Part shown: positions 1 to 6,253 of the stretch, piece by piece
Position numbering within the stretch: the stretch's first letter is position 1
Layout: the number at the start of each line of letters is the position of its first letter
Assembly: GCA_018883485.1 (NCBI GenBank)
Contig: VEQB01000143.1
Coordinates: 1-6,253 of the forward strand
Length of the DNA: 6,253 nucleotides
Direction of reading: 5' to 3'
Origin: Bacteroidota bacterium
GTDB lineage: Bacteria; Bacteroidota; Bacteroidia; UKL13-3
The notes under the pieces: generated by a model
Database searches by the model: none
Seen by the model: the letters and a program-made list of their open reading frames with translations, nothing else
What the model was told of the DNA's origin: nothing
Position numbers and translations under genes: made by a program

Positions 1-102
1 GGTGTGTATCAGGCTGCTCACAAGCACATTCGCATCAACTTGGTGCTGTTGTCCATCGAACTTTATTTTAAAATCATTTCCAGAAATTTTATTCGTGCTC
101 AT
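1..102 (-). CDS. Partial hypothetical protein, N-terminal 34 residues
   Basis: An open frame starts with ATG at 102-100 and runs without a stop off the left edge of the window, so only the first 34 codons are present. The translation begins MSTNKISGNDFKIKFDGQQH and continues through QVDANVLVSSLIHT. It is hydrophilic at the start, has no signal peptide, and has an ordinary composition for a cytoplasmic protein. No other ATG lies in the visible frame, so the start choice is simple. I do not recognise the family from so short a piece. A real gene is likely because the frame is fully open, has natural amino-acid usage, and is preceded by an A-rich leader and a promoter-like motif. It is transcribed away from the surface-protein gene at 515, so the two are divergent. 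Confidence 0.6.
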   Translation of the reverse strand, partial: MSTNKISGNDFKIKFDGQQHQVDANVLVSSLIHT

Positions 103-108
103 TTTCTT

Positions 109-143
109 CAAATTTACTTCTTTAATTATATAAATTCTTCAAA
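109..143 (-). promoter_or_regulatory. Candidate Bacteroidota promoter for the partial minus-strand gene
   Basis: Read on the minus strand, 143-140 is TTTG and 116-109 is TAAATTTG, an exact match to the TAnnTTTG -7 box, with a 23-nt spacer at the long end of the accepted range. The -7 box ends only 6 nt before the ATG at 102, so transcription would start at or very near the start codon and give a leaderless or nearly leaderless message. That makes it suspect: either the mRNA is leaderless or the match is chance in AT-rich DNA. Confidence 0.3.
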
Positions 144-464
144 CTTTTACCAACTAACTTATGGCTGACTTAACAGGTCGTTTTCACATTCAAGTCTGAA
201 AATTAATTTTATAACCCTTATTTGTAAACAACATGGTAAAGTTAGAAAAAATGGTTGAGATTTCTACTGTTTTGCCTTAAACTAAATCATACAAACTGGA
301 TAGTTTGACCTTCGATTGGGGTTCAATAGATGCAGAAGTAAACACTAGCCCACCCCATAAAACTAGCAGGATTACTAACAATAGTTTTGGGTTTTGGTAG
401 GCAATTTTCACAGGTGGCTTATTATCTCAAATTTATTAAAAACAGTATAACTTTCAAACAGTAT

Positions 465-494
465 TTTGCTGTATGATAGATTTTTATTAATTTG
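465..494 (+). promoter_or_regulatory. Candidate promoter of the SBBP surface-protein gene
   Basis: TTTG at 465-468 is followed after an 18-nt spacer by TTAATTTG at 487-494, which differs from the Bacteroidota -7 consensus TAnnTTTG at one position. Transcription would start near 500, giving a leader of roughly 15 nt before the ATG at 515. The position is sensible, but such motifs arise by chance in AT-rich DNA. Confidence 0.35.
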
Positions 495-514
495 CCTCTA
501 AAATTTTATAAGCC

Positions 515-2623
515 ATGAAAATCTTTTTTTCACTATTAATATTTATTGGCTTAAGTTTTGTTTCATTGGTGTATGCCAATCCAAGTGCTAAAGTGTTTCC
601 ACAAATTCAATATGGCTACATAGAAAATAAAGGACAGTTGCATAACCAGTTTGGTGAATTAAATACCGAAGTAAAATATATACTTGCCACACCCAGCTTA
701 AATGTACATTTAAAGCAAACAGGATTTAGTTTAGAAATGCATGTGGGAGATACCCCAATGGTTAAGTACCACCGCATAGATATTAGCTTTGAAGGAGCAA
801 ATCCTTATTGTTTAATAGAGCCCGATTTAAAAGCGAACGATTATATAAATTACTATATCAATTACACCAAGCAATCTGGTGTGCATGCAGGCAAAGGGCA
901 AACCAATGTAGCACACTATGGCAAGGTTACTTACCGCCAGGTTTATCCAGGCATAGACATTGAGTTTTTATTGGATAAAACAAGTGGTCAATTGCAGTAT
1001 AAATACAATTTAATAGTTTCACCAGGGGCAGAATTAGCAAGGGTGAGATTTAAGGTAAAAGGAGCACAAGGAATTGAGCTTAATGGGAAAGGCAATTTGG
1101 TTTTTAAAACAAGTTTAGGCCAAATAGAAGAATCCATACCTTTTAGCTATTTAGAAGCCAATGCAACACAAAAGCAAGAGGCCAAGGTTAACTACCAATT
1201 ACATAACCAAGAAACGTTTGGTTTTAGCATTTTGGTAAACAATAAGACTAGCAAATTGGTAATTGACCCGATTGGGTGGGCTACTTATTTTGGAGGGTCG
1301 GTAAACAATCAAAATGGAAGTGGAGGGAATTCTATATACTCTAGGAATCTTGATACAATTACATTTGGCGGGTTCACAAATTGTATTAGTGGAATTGCAA
1401 CTATAGGGTCTTATTTAGGACTTTTCCAAGGCAACGCTGATTGTTTTTTAGCCAAATTTACTGCAAATGGCACACTGGTTTGGAGTACCTATTATGGTGG
1501 AAGTGATGTGGATAATATAGTATGTTTGGTTATAGACACAGTGAATGAGATTTATGTTGGCGGTAGTACACGATCAAATTCAGGGATGGCAACCATAGGT
1601 GCTTTTAAATCTAGAAAAGGAAATTCGTATACAAATCCAGGATTTTTATCTAAGTTTACTTCCAATGGATTTTTGGTTTGGGGTACCTATTTAAGCGATT
1701 CTTCAAATAGTGGGGGCCTATCTGGCGTTAGTTCTTTGGATTATTCAACCAATGGAAGAGTTTATTTGGTTTCAACAGTAAGTGGGACAACAGGTCTTGC
1801 AACTACAGGAACCCATTCTGCAACACAGCCAGGATATGTAGATATTATTATTATGGTATTCAACCTAACTGGAGGCAGGGTTTGGGCAACCTATTATGGG
1901 AGTGATGGATGGGAGCTAAGGCCTTCTGTAAAAGTTAATGGTTTGAATGAAGCGTATGTAAGCGGTTTCCATTATGGTGGTGGAACTGGGTTAACCACAA
2001 CAGGCGCTCACAAAACAGTTGCACAGTCAAATGAAGGGTTCCTGGCTAAGTTTAATGCAAATGGTAATCGCATTTGGGGAACCTTTGTCGGTGGTGCTGG
2101 TATGGATACAATAAATGATTTGACCTTAGATACTGCTGGAAATATTTATGTCTGCGGCTCTACTTCCTCCACAGCCGATATAGCAACTACTGGTGCCTAT
2201 TTCCCTACGAATAACCCAGCTACTACCAGAGCCTTTATTAATAAATTTAATCCTCAAGGTGTAAGGCAATGGGGAACCTACTATTCTGGAAATGCCCAAA
2301 CTTTTGGATTAAAAATAAAAGTGGATAAGAATGGTAATCCTGTCTTAGGAGGCACCACATTTTCTACCACAGGCATAGCCACAGCCAATACCTATCAAAC
2401 CAGTTTGAATGGCGTTCTAGATATTTATCTGGCAAAATTAAACTCAAGTGGAACTGCAAGATTATGGGGGACCTATTTTGGAGGTAACAATACCGAAACA
2501 ATTACTGATATTTTTATAAACAAAGCAGATGAAATCTATATCACAGGTAGTACCTCTTCCACCAGTGGAATCGCCTCCACAGGAGCCCACCAAACGCTTA
2601 ATCTAACAACAGAAGCGTCCTAA
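515..2623 (+). CDS. SBBP-repeat beta-propeller surface protein, N-terminal part of a frame-disrupted gene
   Basis: A 702-residue secreted protein. Residues 1-21 form a signal peptide (MK, hydrophobic core, cleavage likely after VYA21). Residues about 34-250 resemble the DUF7948 N-terminal domain found before SBBP repeats, with YIENKGQ near the start and a YGKVTYRQVYPGIDIEF stretch. Seven tandem SBBP repeats follow, each opening with W(G/A/S)TY: W255, W323, W389, W457, W521, W586 and W651, a period of 64-68 residues. Their later parts carry a FLAKF-like strand and xxNG. Seven repeats suggest a seven-bladed propeller. The seventh stops early after GAHQTLNLTTEAS at a TAA, before its last strand and without the linker and T9SS sorting domain that lie directly downstream in the -1 frame. 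The family is common in Bacteroidota as secreted or cell-surface proteins; a role in adhesion is inference. As sequenced, the product would be exported by Sec but lack its T9SS signal. Confidence 0.85.
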   Translation: MKIFFSLLIFIGLSFVSLVYANPSAKVFPQIQYGYIENKGQLHNQFGELNTEVKYILATPSLNVHLKQTGFSLEMHVGDTPMVKYHRIDISFEGANPYCLIEPDLKANDYINYYINYTKQSGVHAGKGQTNVAHYGKVTYRQVYPGIDIEFLLDKTSGQLQYKYNLIVSPGAELARVRFKVKGAQGIELNGKGNLVFKTSLGQIEESIPFSYLEANATQKQEAKVNYQLHNQETFGFSILVNNKTSKLVIDPIGWATYFGGSVNNQNGSGGNSIYSRNLDTITFGGFTNCISGIATIGSYLGLFQGNADCFLAKFTANGTLVWSTYYGGSDVDNIVCLVIDTVNEIYVGGSTRSNSGMATIGAFKSRKGNSYTNPGFLSKFTSNGFLVWGTYLSDSSNSGGLSGVSSLDYSTNGRVYLVSTVSGTTGLATTGTHSATQPGYVDIIIMVFNLTGGRVWATYYGSDGWELRPSVKVNGLNEAYVSGFHYGGGTGLTTTGAHKTVAQSNEGFLAKFNANGNRIWGTFVGGAGMDTINDLTLDTAGNIYVCGSTSSTADIATTGAYFPTNNPATTRAFINKFNPQGVRQWGTYYSGNAQTFGLKIKVDKNGNPVLGGTTFSTTGIATANTYQTSLNGVLDIYLAKLNSSGTARLWGTYFGGNNTETITDIFINKADEIYITGSTSSTSGIASTGAHQTLNLTTEAS

Positions 2624-2637
2624 ATACTTCAATATTC

Positions 2638-3222
2638 TTGGCGGTCTTTTCCCCACTTGGCGGTTTACCAGTAACTTGGAATTCTTTTGAGGTGTATGGC
2701 CAGGAATTAGAACAAGAGCTACAAGCCAATTTGTTTTGGAGCACTGCAAGTGAAACCAACAATGATTATTTTAGCATAGAACGCTCCTTTAATGCCAAAG
2801 AATTTGAAGAAATAGCTCAGGTGAAGGGAGCAGGGAATAGCGCTAAAATAAACCATTATAAATACTTTGATGCGCTTAATTTAGGATTAACCAAGGATGT
2901 GTATTACCGCATTAAACAAACAGATTATGATGGCAAATTTGCTTATTCGGATATAAAGAAATTAACTTTCACCCACGCATTAGAAAATCCTTTTCAGGTA
3001 TTTTATCAAGATAGAAATGTATACTTACAGTCATTAGGCAATTGGCAAGAAAATACCCAACTTACACTAGTAAATATGTTAGGAGAAACCGTTTGGGAAA
3101 CTACCATTTTTGCGGGTGAAACTCCTGTTTATCCAATTCCCGGTAATGGTTCACCAGGTATTTATTTGCTAAGGGTAAATGGCCAAAGTGGGGGCTATAC
3201 CTTTAAAGTGGTGTTGGAGTAA
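2638..3222 (+). pseudogene. C-terminal part of the SBBP protein: linker domain and T9SS type A sorting domain, displaced by a frameshift
   Basis: This frame is open from 2602 (just after a TAA at 2599-2601) to the stop at 3220-3222. Its only early start is TTG at 2638, with no ribosome binding site, so it is probably not an independent gene. It begins IFLAVFSPLGG, matching the FLAKFxxxG end of an SBBP repeat, then LPVTWNSF, the usual entry to the linker in this family. A domain with LFWSTASETNNDYFSIERS and YYRIKQTDYDGKFAYSD follows, typical of proteins exported by T9SS. The last 80 or so residues have the type A sorting-domain pattern, with LTLVNMLGE, GIYLLRVNG and terminal FKVVLE. In Bacteroidota this domain directs passage across the outer membrane and is then cleaved. 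Joined to 515-2623 it would give a protein of about 900 residues. If the frameshift is real, the sorting domain is not attached and the gene is inactivated; a sequencing error is the other explanation. It has no signal peptide of its own. Confidence 0.8.
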
Positions 3223-3227
3223 AGCGT

Positions 3228-3527
3228 TTATTCTTCCATTCTGTTTTTCAAGTCCATTTGTTCATGCAAAATTCTAGAAATTTCAATCAGTTGGTCATTT
3301 GTTATTCTGTAAAAAATAATATGTCGATTTGCCTTTAGGCCTCGCAAACCATTTACAATTTTGTCATAATTTTTACCAATGCTTGGGTCGGTCGCTATTT
3401 GTTGGCAATTTTCAAGTAGCATTGTATAATAACTATCAGCTTGCTTTTCAGACCATTTATTAAAAGTATAATCCCAAATCATTGTTAAATCTTCAACAGC
3501 TTTTTTAGTGAGTTTGTATTTACTCAT
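3228..3527 (-). CDS. parE: ParE-type toxin (RelE/ParE superfamily)
   Basis: A 99-residue toxin of the usual ParE size. Family features visible are the N-terminal YKLTKKAVEDL, the helix with IWDYTFNKWSEKQADSYY, DPSIGKNYD, GLRGLKANRHIIFYRI, and the C-terminal ISRILHEQMD, which closely follows the ParE pattern GLR...H.IFYR...I.RILH..MD. Characterised ParE toxins poison DNA gyrase; that this one does is inferred from the family. The start ATG at 3527-3525 lies inside the end of parD: the two genes overlap by 8 nt (ATGAGTAA), so translation is probably coupled, as is normal for these pairs. The stop lies only 5 nt from the stop of the convergent surface-protein gene, with no hairpin in between. 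No truncation or missing conserved segment is evident, so the toxin looks intact. Confidence 0.9.
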   Translation of the reverse strand: MSKYKLTKKAVEDLTMIWDYTFNKWSEKQADSYYTMLLENCQQIATDPSIGKNYDKIVNGLRGLKANRHIIFYRITNDQLIEISRILHEQMDLKNRMEE

Positions 3528-3768
3528 TATTTTTTCTTTTTGCTTTTAATTCTTGAAGATGTTTTTTTGGGTCAAAATCATTTGCTATCCCACTATCAAT
3601 GCCTTCTTGAATAGCATTTTTCAAGGCTATTGCTCTAGTTTCTTCATCTTCTAAAAGTCGCAAACCTGCACGAATTACCTCACTAACATTTTTATACCGT
3701 CCTTCTTTTATTTGGCTATTCACAAATTGGTCAAAATAATTCCCTAATGATATTGATGTGTTTTTCAT
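3520..3768 (-). CDS. parD: ParD-type antitoxin (ribbon-helix-helix)
   Basis: An 82-residue antitoxin directly upstream of parE. Residues about 3-45 form a ribbon-helix-helix DNA-binding domain: the strand TSISLG, helix NYFDQFVNSQIKEG, then RYKNVSEVIRAGLRLLEDEE, the hallmark segment of the ParD/CC2985-like family. The C-terminal half (ALKNAIQEGIDSG, DFDPKKHLQELKAKRK) is charged and is expected to wrap the toxin. In the family ParD neutralises ParE and, alone or with it, represses its own promoter. That fits the palindrome at 3786-3812, which covers the promoter 17 nt before the start codon. The start ATG at 3768-3766 gives the canonical N-terminus of the family. No clear Shine-Dalgarno is present, and the predicted leader is about 11 nt. 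Confidence 0.9.
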   Translation of the reverse strand: MKNTSISLGNYFDQFVNSQIKEGRYKNVSEVIRAGLRLLEDEETRAIALKNAIQEGIDSGIANDFDPKKHLQELKAKRKNNE

Positions 3769-3785
3769 ATAAAAGTTGCTTTGAA

Positions 3786-3812
3786 CAAAGTTACCAAATA
3801 TTGGTAACTTTG
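3786..3812. repeat. 27-nt perfect inverted repeat, probable ParD/ParDE operator
   Basis: Two 12-nt arms, CAAAGTTACCAA and TTGGTAACTTTG, are exact reverse complements around a 3-nt centre (ATA). The element ends 17 nt before the parD start codon. Symmetric sites of this size in front of a ribbon-helix-helix antitoxin are typical autoregulatory operators. It lacks the GC-rich stem and T-run of a terminator, so a protein-binding site is the better reading. Binding by ParD is inference. Confidence 0.65.
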
Positions 3813-3816
3813 CAAG
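3786..3816 (-). promoter_or_regulatory. parDE promoter overlapped by its presumed operator
   Basis: On the minus strand, CTTG (3816-3813; consensus TTTG) is followed after a 19-nt spacer by TAACTTTG (3793-3786), an exact TAnnTTTG -7 box. Transcription would start near 3780, about 11 nt before the parD ATG. The spacer and -7 box are exactly the palindrome at 3786-3812, so a bound ParD or ParDE complex would block polymerase. Confidence 0.55.
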
Positions 3817-3827
3817 GTTTTTATTTA

Positions 3828-3862
3828 AACAAGAAAAGCGGCCGAAGGCCGCTTTTCTTGTT
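3828..3862 (-). terminator. Strong hairpin terminator of the aconitase gene, possibly bidirectional
   Basis: A perfect 16-bp stem (arms 3828-3843 and 3847-3862) closes on a 3-nt loop, with a GCGGCC/GGCCGC core flanked by an A-rich and a T-rich side. On the minus strand it starts 15 nt after the aconitase stop codon and its 3' side reads TTTTCTTGTTTAAAT, a U-rich tail fitting intrinsic termination. The stem is symmetric, so plus-strand transcripts would meet a similar TTTTCTTGTTATT tail. It separates aconitase from parDE transcription. Confidence 0.9.
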
Positions 3863-3877
3863 ATTAATGAAATGGAA

Positions 3878-6145
3878 TTAAGCCCCTACTTGCGCACGAA
3901 TAATGTTTAAAGCACCACCGGCTTTAAACCATTCTATCTGTTGTTCATTGTAGGTATGGTTCACCAAAATACTATCGCTGCTACCGTCTTTATGGTTCAA
4001 TATTAAAGTTAATGGCGTATTAGGCGCAAACGCTGTTAAGCCAATAATATCTATGGTATCGTCTTCTAAAAACTTGTCGTAATCTGCTTTATCTGCAAAG
4101 GTTAAACCCAACATGCCTTGCTTCTTCAAATTGGTTTCGTGTATGCGGGCAAAAGATTTAACCAAAACAGCACGTACCCCTAAATGGCGAGGTTCCATAG
4201 CCGCATGTTCGCGAGATGAACCTTCTCCATAGTTTTCGTCGCCTACCACAATAGAGCCAATTCCTTGTGCTTTATACGCTCTTTGCACCTTAGGCACGGA
4301 TTGGTACTCACCCGTTAATTGATTCTTTACACTGTCTGTTTTCTCGTTAAAATAGTTCACCGCACCAATCAACATGTTGTTAGAAATATTATCTAGATGT
4401 CCGCGGTATTTAAGCCACGGGCCAGCCATAGAGATATGGTCTGTGGTACATTTTCCTTTTGCTTTTATAAGCAATTTAAGTCCTTTAAGGTCGGTGCCTT
4501 CCCATGCAGCAAATGGGTCTAATAATTGCAATCTATCCGATGTAGGAGAAACTGCAACTTGCACTTTACTGCCATCTAAAGCTGGGGCAATAAAGCCTGC
4601 ATCTTCTACCGCAAAACCTTTTGTAGGTAATTCATCTCCCATTGGTGGGTCTAATTTTACCTGTTCACCTTTGTTATTGGTTAAGGTATCTGTAATAGGA
4701 TTAAAAGATAAATCGCCGGCAATGGCAATAGCTGCCACCATTTCTGGCGAAGCTACAAATGCATAGGTGTTTGGATTACCATCTGCACGCTTGGCAAAGT
4801 TTCTATTAAACGAATGAACAATGGTGTTTTTCTCTGCCTTCTCAGCACCAACACGGTCCCACATACCAATGCATGGTCCGCAAGCATTGGTAAAAATGCT
4901 AGCATTAAGGTCTGTAAAAGTTTTTAATAAACCATCTCTATCGGCAGTAAATCTAACTTGTTCAGAGCCTGGGTTAATACCAAATTCTGCTTTGGTACTT
5001 AATCCTTTTTCAATGGCTTGACGTGCAATTGATGCTGCACGCGAAAGGTCTTCATATGAAGAGTTGGTACAAGAACCAATTAAACCCCATTCTACCTTCA
5101 ACGGCCAGCCATTTTTAGCGGCTGCTTCTTTCATTTCTGCCACTGGGGTGGCTAAATCTGGCGTAAATGGGCCATTTAAATGTGGCGTTAATTCAGATAA
5201 ATTAATTTCTATAACTTGGTCAAAGTAGGCTTCTGGGTTAGCGTATACTTCTGGGTCTCCAGTTAAATGTGCCTTAATACCATTGGCTAAATCGGCCACT
5301 TCATTTCTTCCGGTAGAACGTAAGTAGCGTTCCATACTTTCGTCGTACCCAAAAGTAGAAGTAGTTGCACCAATTTCTGCACCCATGTTACAAATGGTAC
5401 CTTTACCTGTGCAACTCATGCTGGTAGCACCTTCACCAAAATATTCAACAATAGCACCGGTTCCACCTTTTACAGTAAGTATGCCTGCTACTTTTAAAAT
5501 AACATCTTTAGGAGCGGTCCAGCCATTAAGTTTACCAGTAAGTTTAATTCCAATTAGTTTAGGGAATTTTAGCTCCCAAGGTAGGCCAGCCATTACATCA
5601 CAAGCATCTGCACCACCCACGCCAATGGCAAGCATGCCTAAGCCACCGGCATTAACAGTATGAGAGTCGGTACCAATCATCATGCCCCCAGGGAAGGCAT
5701 AATTTTCTAATACTACTTGGTGAATGATACCTGCGCCTGGTCTCCAAAAACCAATACCATATTTATTAGAAACAGAAGCTAAGAAATCAAAAACCTCTTT
5801 ACTTTCTGTGTTAGCTGTAGCTAAATCTTTTTCTGCGCCTACCTTAGCGGTAATTAAGTGGTCGCAATGAACCGTAGAAGGCACGGCAACTTTTGGCCTA
5901 CCTGCTTGCATAAACTGTAGCAAGGCCATTTGCGCAGTGGCATCTTGCATAGCCACGCGATCTGGGTTAAAATCTACATAACTCTTGCCACGCTCGTAAG
6001 CCTTAGAGGCATTACCTTCTACCAAATGGCTGTAAAGAATTTTTTCTGCAAGCGTTAAAGGCTTGTTTACGGCTTTGCGCGCCGCCTCAATACGTGAAGG
6101 CATACTTGCGTAAACCGACTTAATCATTTCTAAATCAAATACCAT
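3878..6145 (-). CDS. acn: Aconitate hydratase, mitochondrial type (aconitase)
   Basis: A full-length 755-residue aconitase, the usual size of the mitochondrial-type enzyme rather than the longer AcnA/IRP1 form. It interconverts citrate and isocitrate through cis-aconitate in the TCA cycle in the cytoplasm, using a [4Fe-4S] cluster. The three cluster ligands are present: C359 in GSCTNSS, and C422 and C425 in NACGPCIGMW. Active-site residues match pig mitochondrial aconitase: D95 and H96 (CDHL), D160-S161-H162 (GTDSHT), E257, R448 and R453 (SFNRNFAKR), R581 (KYRGHLDN), and S643 and R645 in GEGSSREHAAMEPRHLG of the C-terminal swivel domain. The start MVFDLEMIK is the normal N-terminus. The leader before the ATG is A-rich (AAAGAAAAAAAACAAAT on the minus strand) rather than Shine-Dalgarno-like. 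The gene ends in a strong terminator and appears monocistronic at its 3' end. Nothing suggests damage or transfer. Confidence 0.97.
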   Translation of the reverse strand: MVFDLEMIKSVYASMPSRIEAARKAVNKPLTLAEKILYSHLVEGNASKAYERGKSYVDFNPDRVAMQDATAQMALLQFMQAGRPKVAVPSTVHCDHLITAKVGAEKDLATANTESKEVFDFLASVSNKYGIGFWRPGAGIIHQVVLENYAFPGGMMIGTDSHTVNAGGLGMLAIGVGGADACDVMAGLPWELKFPKLIGIKLTGKLNGWTAPKDVILKVAGILTVKGGTGAIVEYFGEGATSMSCTGKGTICNMGAEIGATTSTFGYDESMERYLRSTGRNEVADLANGIKAHLTGDPEVYANPEAYFDQVIEINLSELTPHLNGPFTPDLATPVAEMKEAAAKNGWPLKVEWGLIGSCTNSSYEDLSRAASIARQAIEKGLSTKAEFGINPGSEQVRFTADRDGLLKTFTDLNASIFTNACGPCIGMWDRVGAEKAEKNTIVHSFNRNFAKRADGNPNTYAFVASPEMVAAIAIAGDLSFNPITDTLTNNKGEQVKLDPPMGDELPTKGFAVEDAGFIAPALDGSKVQVAVSPTSDRLQLLDPFAAWEGTDLKGLKLLIKAKGKCTTDHISMAGPWLKYRGHLDNISNNMLIGAVNYFNEKTDSVKNQLTGEYQSVPKVQRAYKAQGIGSIVVGDENYGEGSSREHAAMEPRHLGVRAVLVKSFARIHETNLKKQGMLGLTFADKADYDKFLEDDTIDIIGLTAFAPNTPLTLILNHKDGSSDSILVNHTYNEQQIEWFKAGGALNIIRAQVGA

Positions 6146-6253
6146 ATTTGTTTTTTTTCTTTAGTGTAACTGTTAATATTTCAAGAAGATGGAAAAGCCT
6201 TTTTTAAAAGCACCGCAATTTAAGTTATTTGTCCTAAATGAGCGGACTTAAAG
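6146..6253. other. Upstream region of the aconitase gene, no clear promoter or gene
   Basis: These 108 nt hold the aconitase leader and run to the window edge. On the minus strand there is no TAnnTTTG match, so the promoter is either divergent from consensus or outside the window. A 20-codon plus-strand frame at 6189-6251 is present but has no supporting signal. No hairpin strong enough to call is seen. Confidence 0.5.

Larger units (their letters stand above)
103..514. other. AT-rich intergenic region without a supported gene
   Basis: About 410 nt separate two divergent genes. Every ATG-initiated frame I followed here closes quickly, for example at 161 (12 codons) and 233 (15 codons). No tRNA fold, strong hairpin or long repeat is visible. 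Small features are an AT-only palindrome at 199-210 and a 6-nt direct repeat ACTAGC at about 336-341 and 362-367, neither convincing. An isolated TAGTTTTG (-7-like) lies at 382-389 but has no TTTG at the right distance upstream. The region mainly provides promoters at its two ends. Confidence 0.6.

Noticed and set aside
161..280. Short plus-strand frames starting at 161 (12 codons) and 233 (15 codons)
   Set aside because: They close within a few codons and have no translation signals; consistent with non-coding DNA.
2602..2623. Programmed -1 ribosomal frameshifting as the explanation for the split surface-protein gene
   Set aside because: The codons in the overlap (CTA ACA ACA GAA GCG TCC TAA) contain no X XXY YYZ slippery heptamer, and no obvious stimulatory hairpin follows.
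3786..3812. Reading the 27-nt palindrome as a transcription terminator
   Set aside because: The arms are AT-rich, no T-run follows on either strand, and it overlaps a promoter-like element. A protein-binding operator fits better, and a clear terminator lies next to it at 3828-3862.
3780..3870. CRISPR array or transposon end
   Set aside because: The two inverted repeats here are unrelated to each other, single-copy and explained by operator and terminator; there is no transposase, integrase or repeated spacer pattern in the window.
4374..5663. Three plus-strand open frames of 66-130 codons (4374-4766, 4821-5021, 5385-5663)
   Set aside because: All lie wholly opposite the intact aconitase gene. 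Their translations are low-quality strings rich in Ser, Pro and Ala with no recognisable domain, as expected for the antisense of a conserved gene.
6189..6251. A 20-codon plus-strand frame (MEKPFLKAPQFKLFVLNERT) upstream of and divergent from aconitase
   Set aside because: Too short, with no clear ribosome binding site or promoter and no known counterpart; random frames of this size are common.

Overview
The window looks like chromosomal DNA of an AT-rich member of the Bacteroidota. Three things support this. A secreted beta-propeller protein with a DUF7948-like N-terminus ends in a type IX secretion (T9SS) sorting domain. The aconitase is of the mitochondrial type common in that phylum. Several promoter candidates fit the Bacteroidota pattern TTTG...TAnnTTTG, and leaders are A-rich with no clear Shine-Dalgarno. 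I cannot name a genus.

Layout: (1) 1-102, minus strand: the first 34 codons of an unrecognised protein that runs off the left edge. (2) 103-514: AT-rich intergenic DNA with candidate promoters near both ends and no supported gene. (3) 515-3222, plus strand: one secreted surface protein broken into two frames, with signal peptide, DUF7948-like domain and seven SBBP repeats in 515-2623, and the linker plus T9SS sorting domain in 2638-3222. The junction looks like a single missing base within 2602-2623. (4) 3228-3768, minus strand: a parD-parE type II toxin-antitoxin operon that converges on the surface-protein gene with a 5-nt gap. (5) 3769-3877: a compact control region with a 27-nt palindrome overlapping the parDE promoter and a strong hairpin terminator for the gene behind it. 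(6) 3878-6145, minus strand: a complete aconitase with all expected cluster and active-site residues. (7) 6146-6253: the aconitase leader, with no recognisable promoter.

The genes do not form one pathway: a TCA-cycle housekeeping enzyme, a self-regulated toxin-antitoxin pair and a secreted surface protein sit side by side. The parts most worth checking are the broken seventh propeller repeat and the palindrome upstream of parD, which holds a promoter-like -7 box on each strand. I see no convincing evidence of a wholly new system here.
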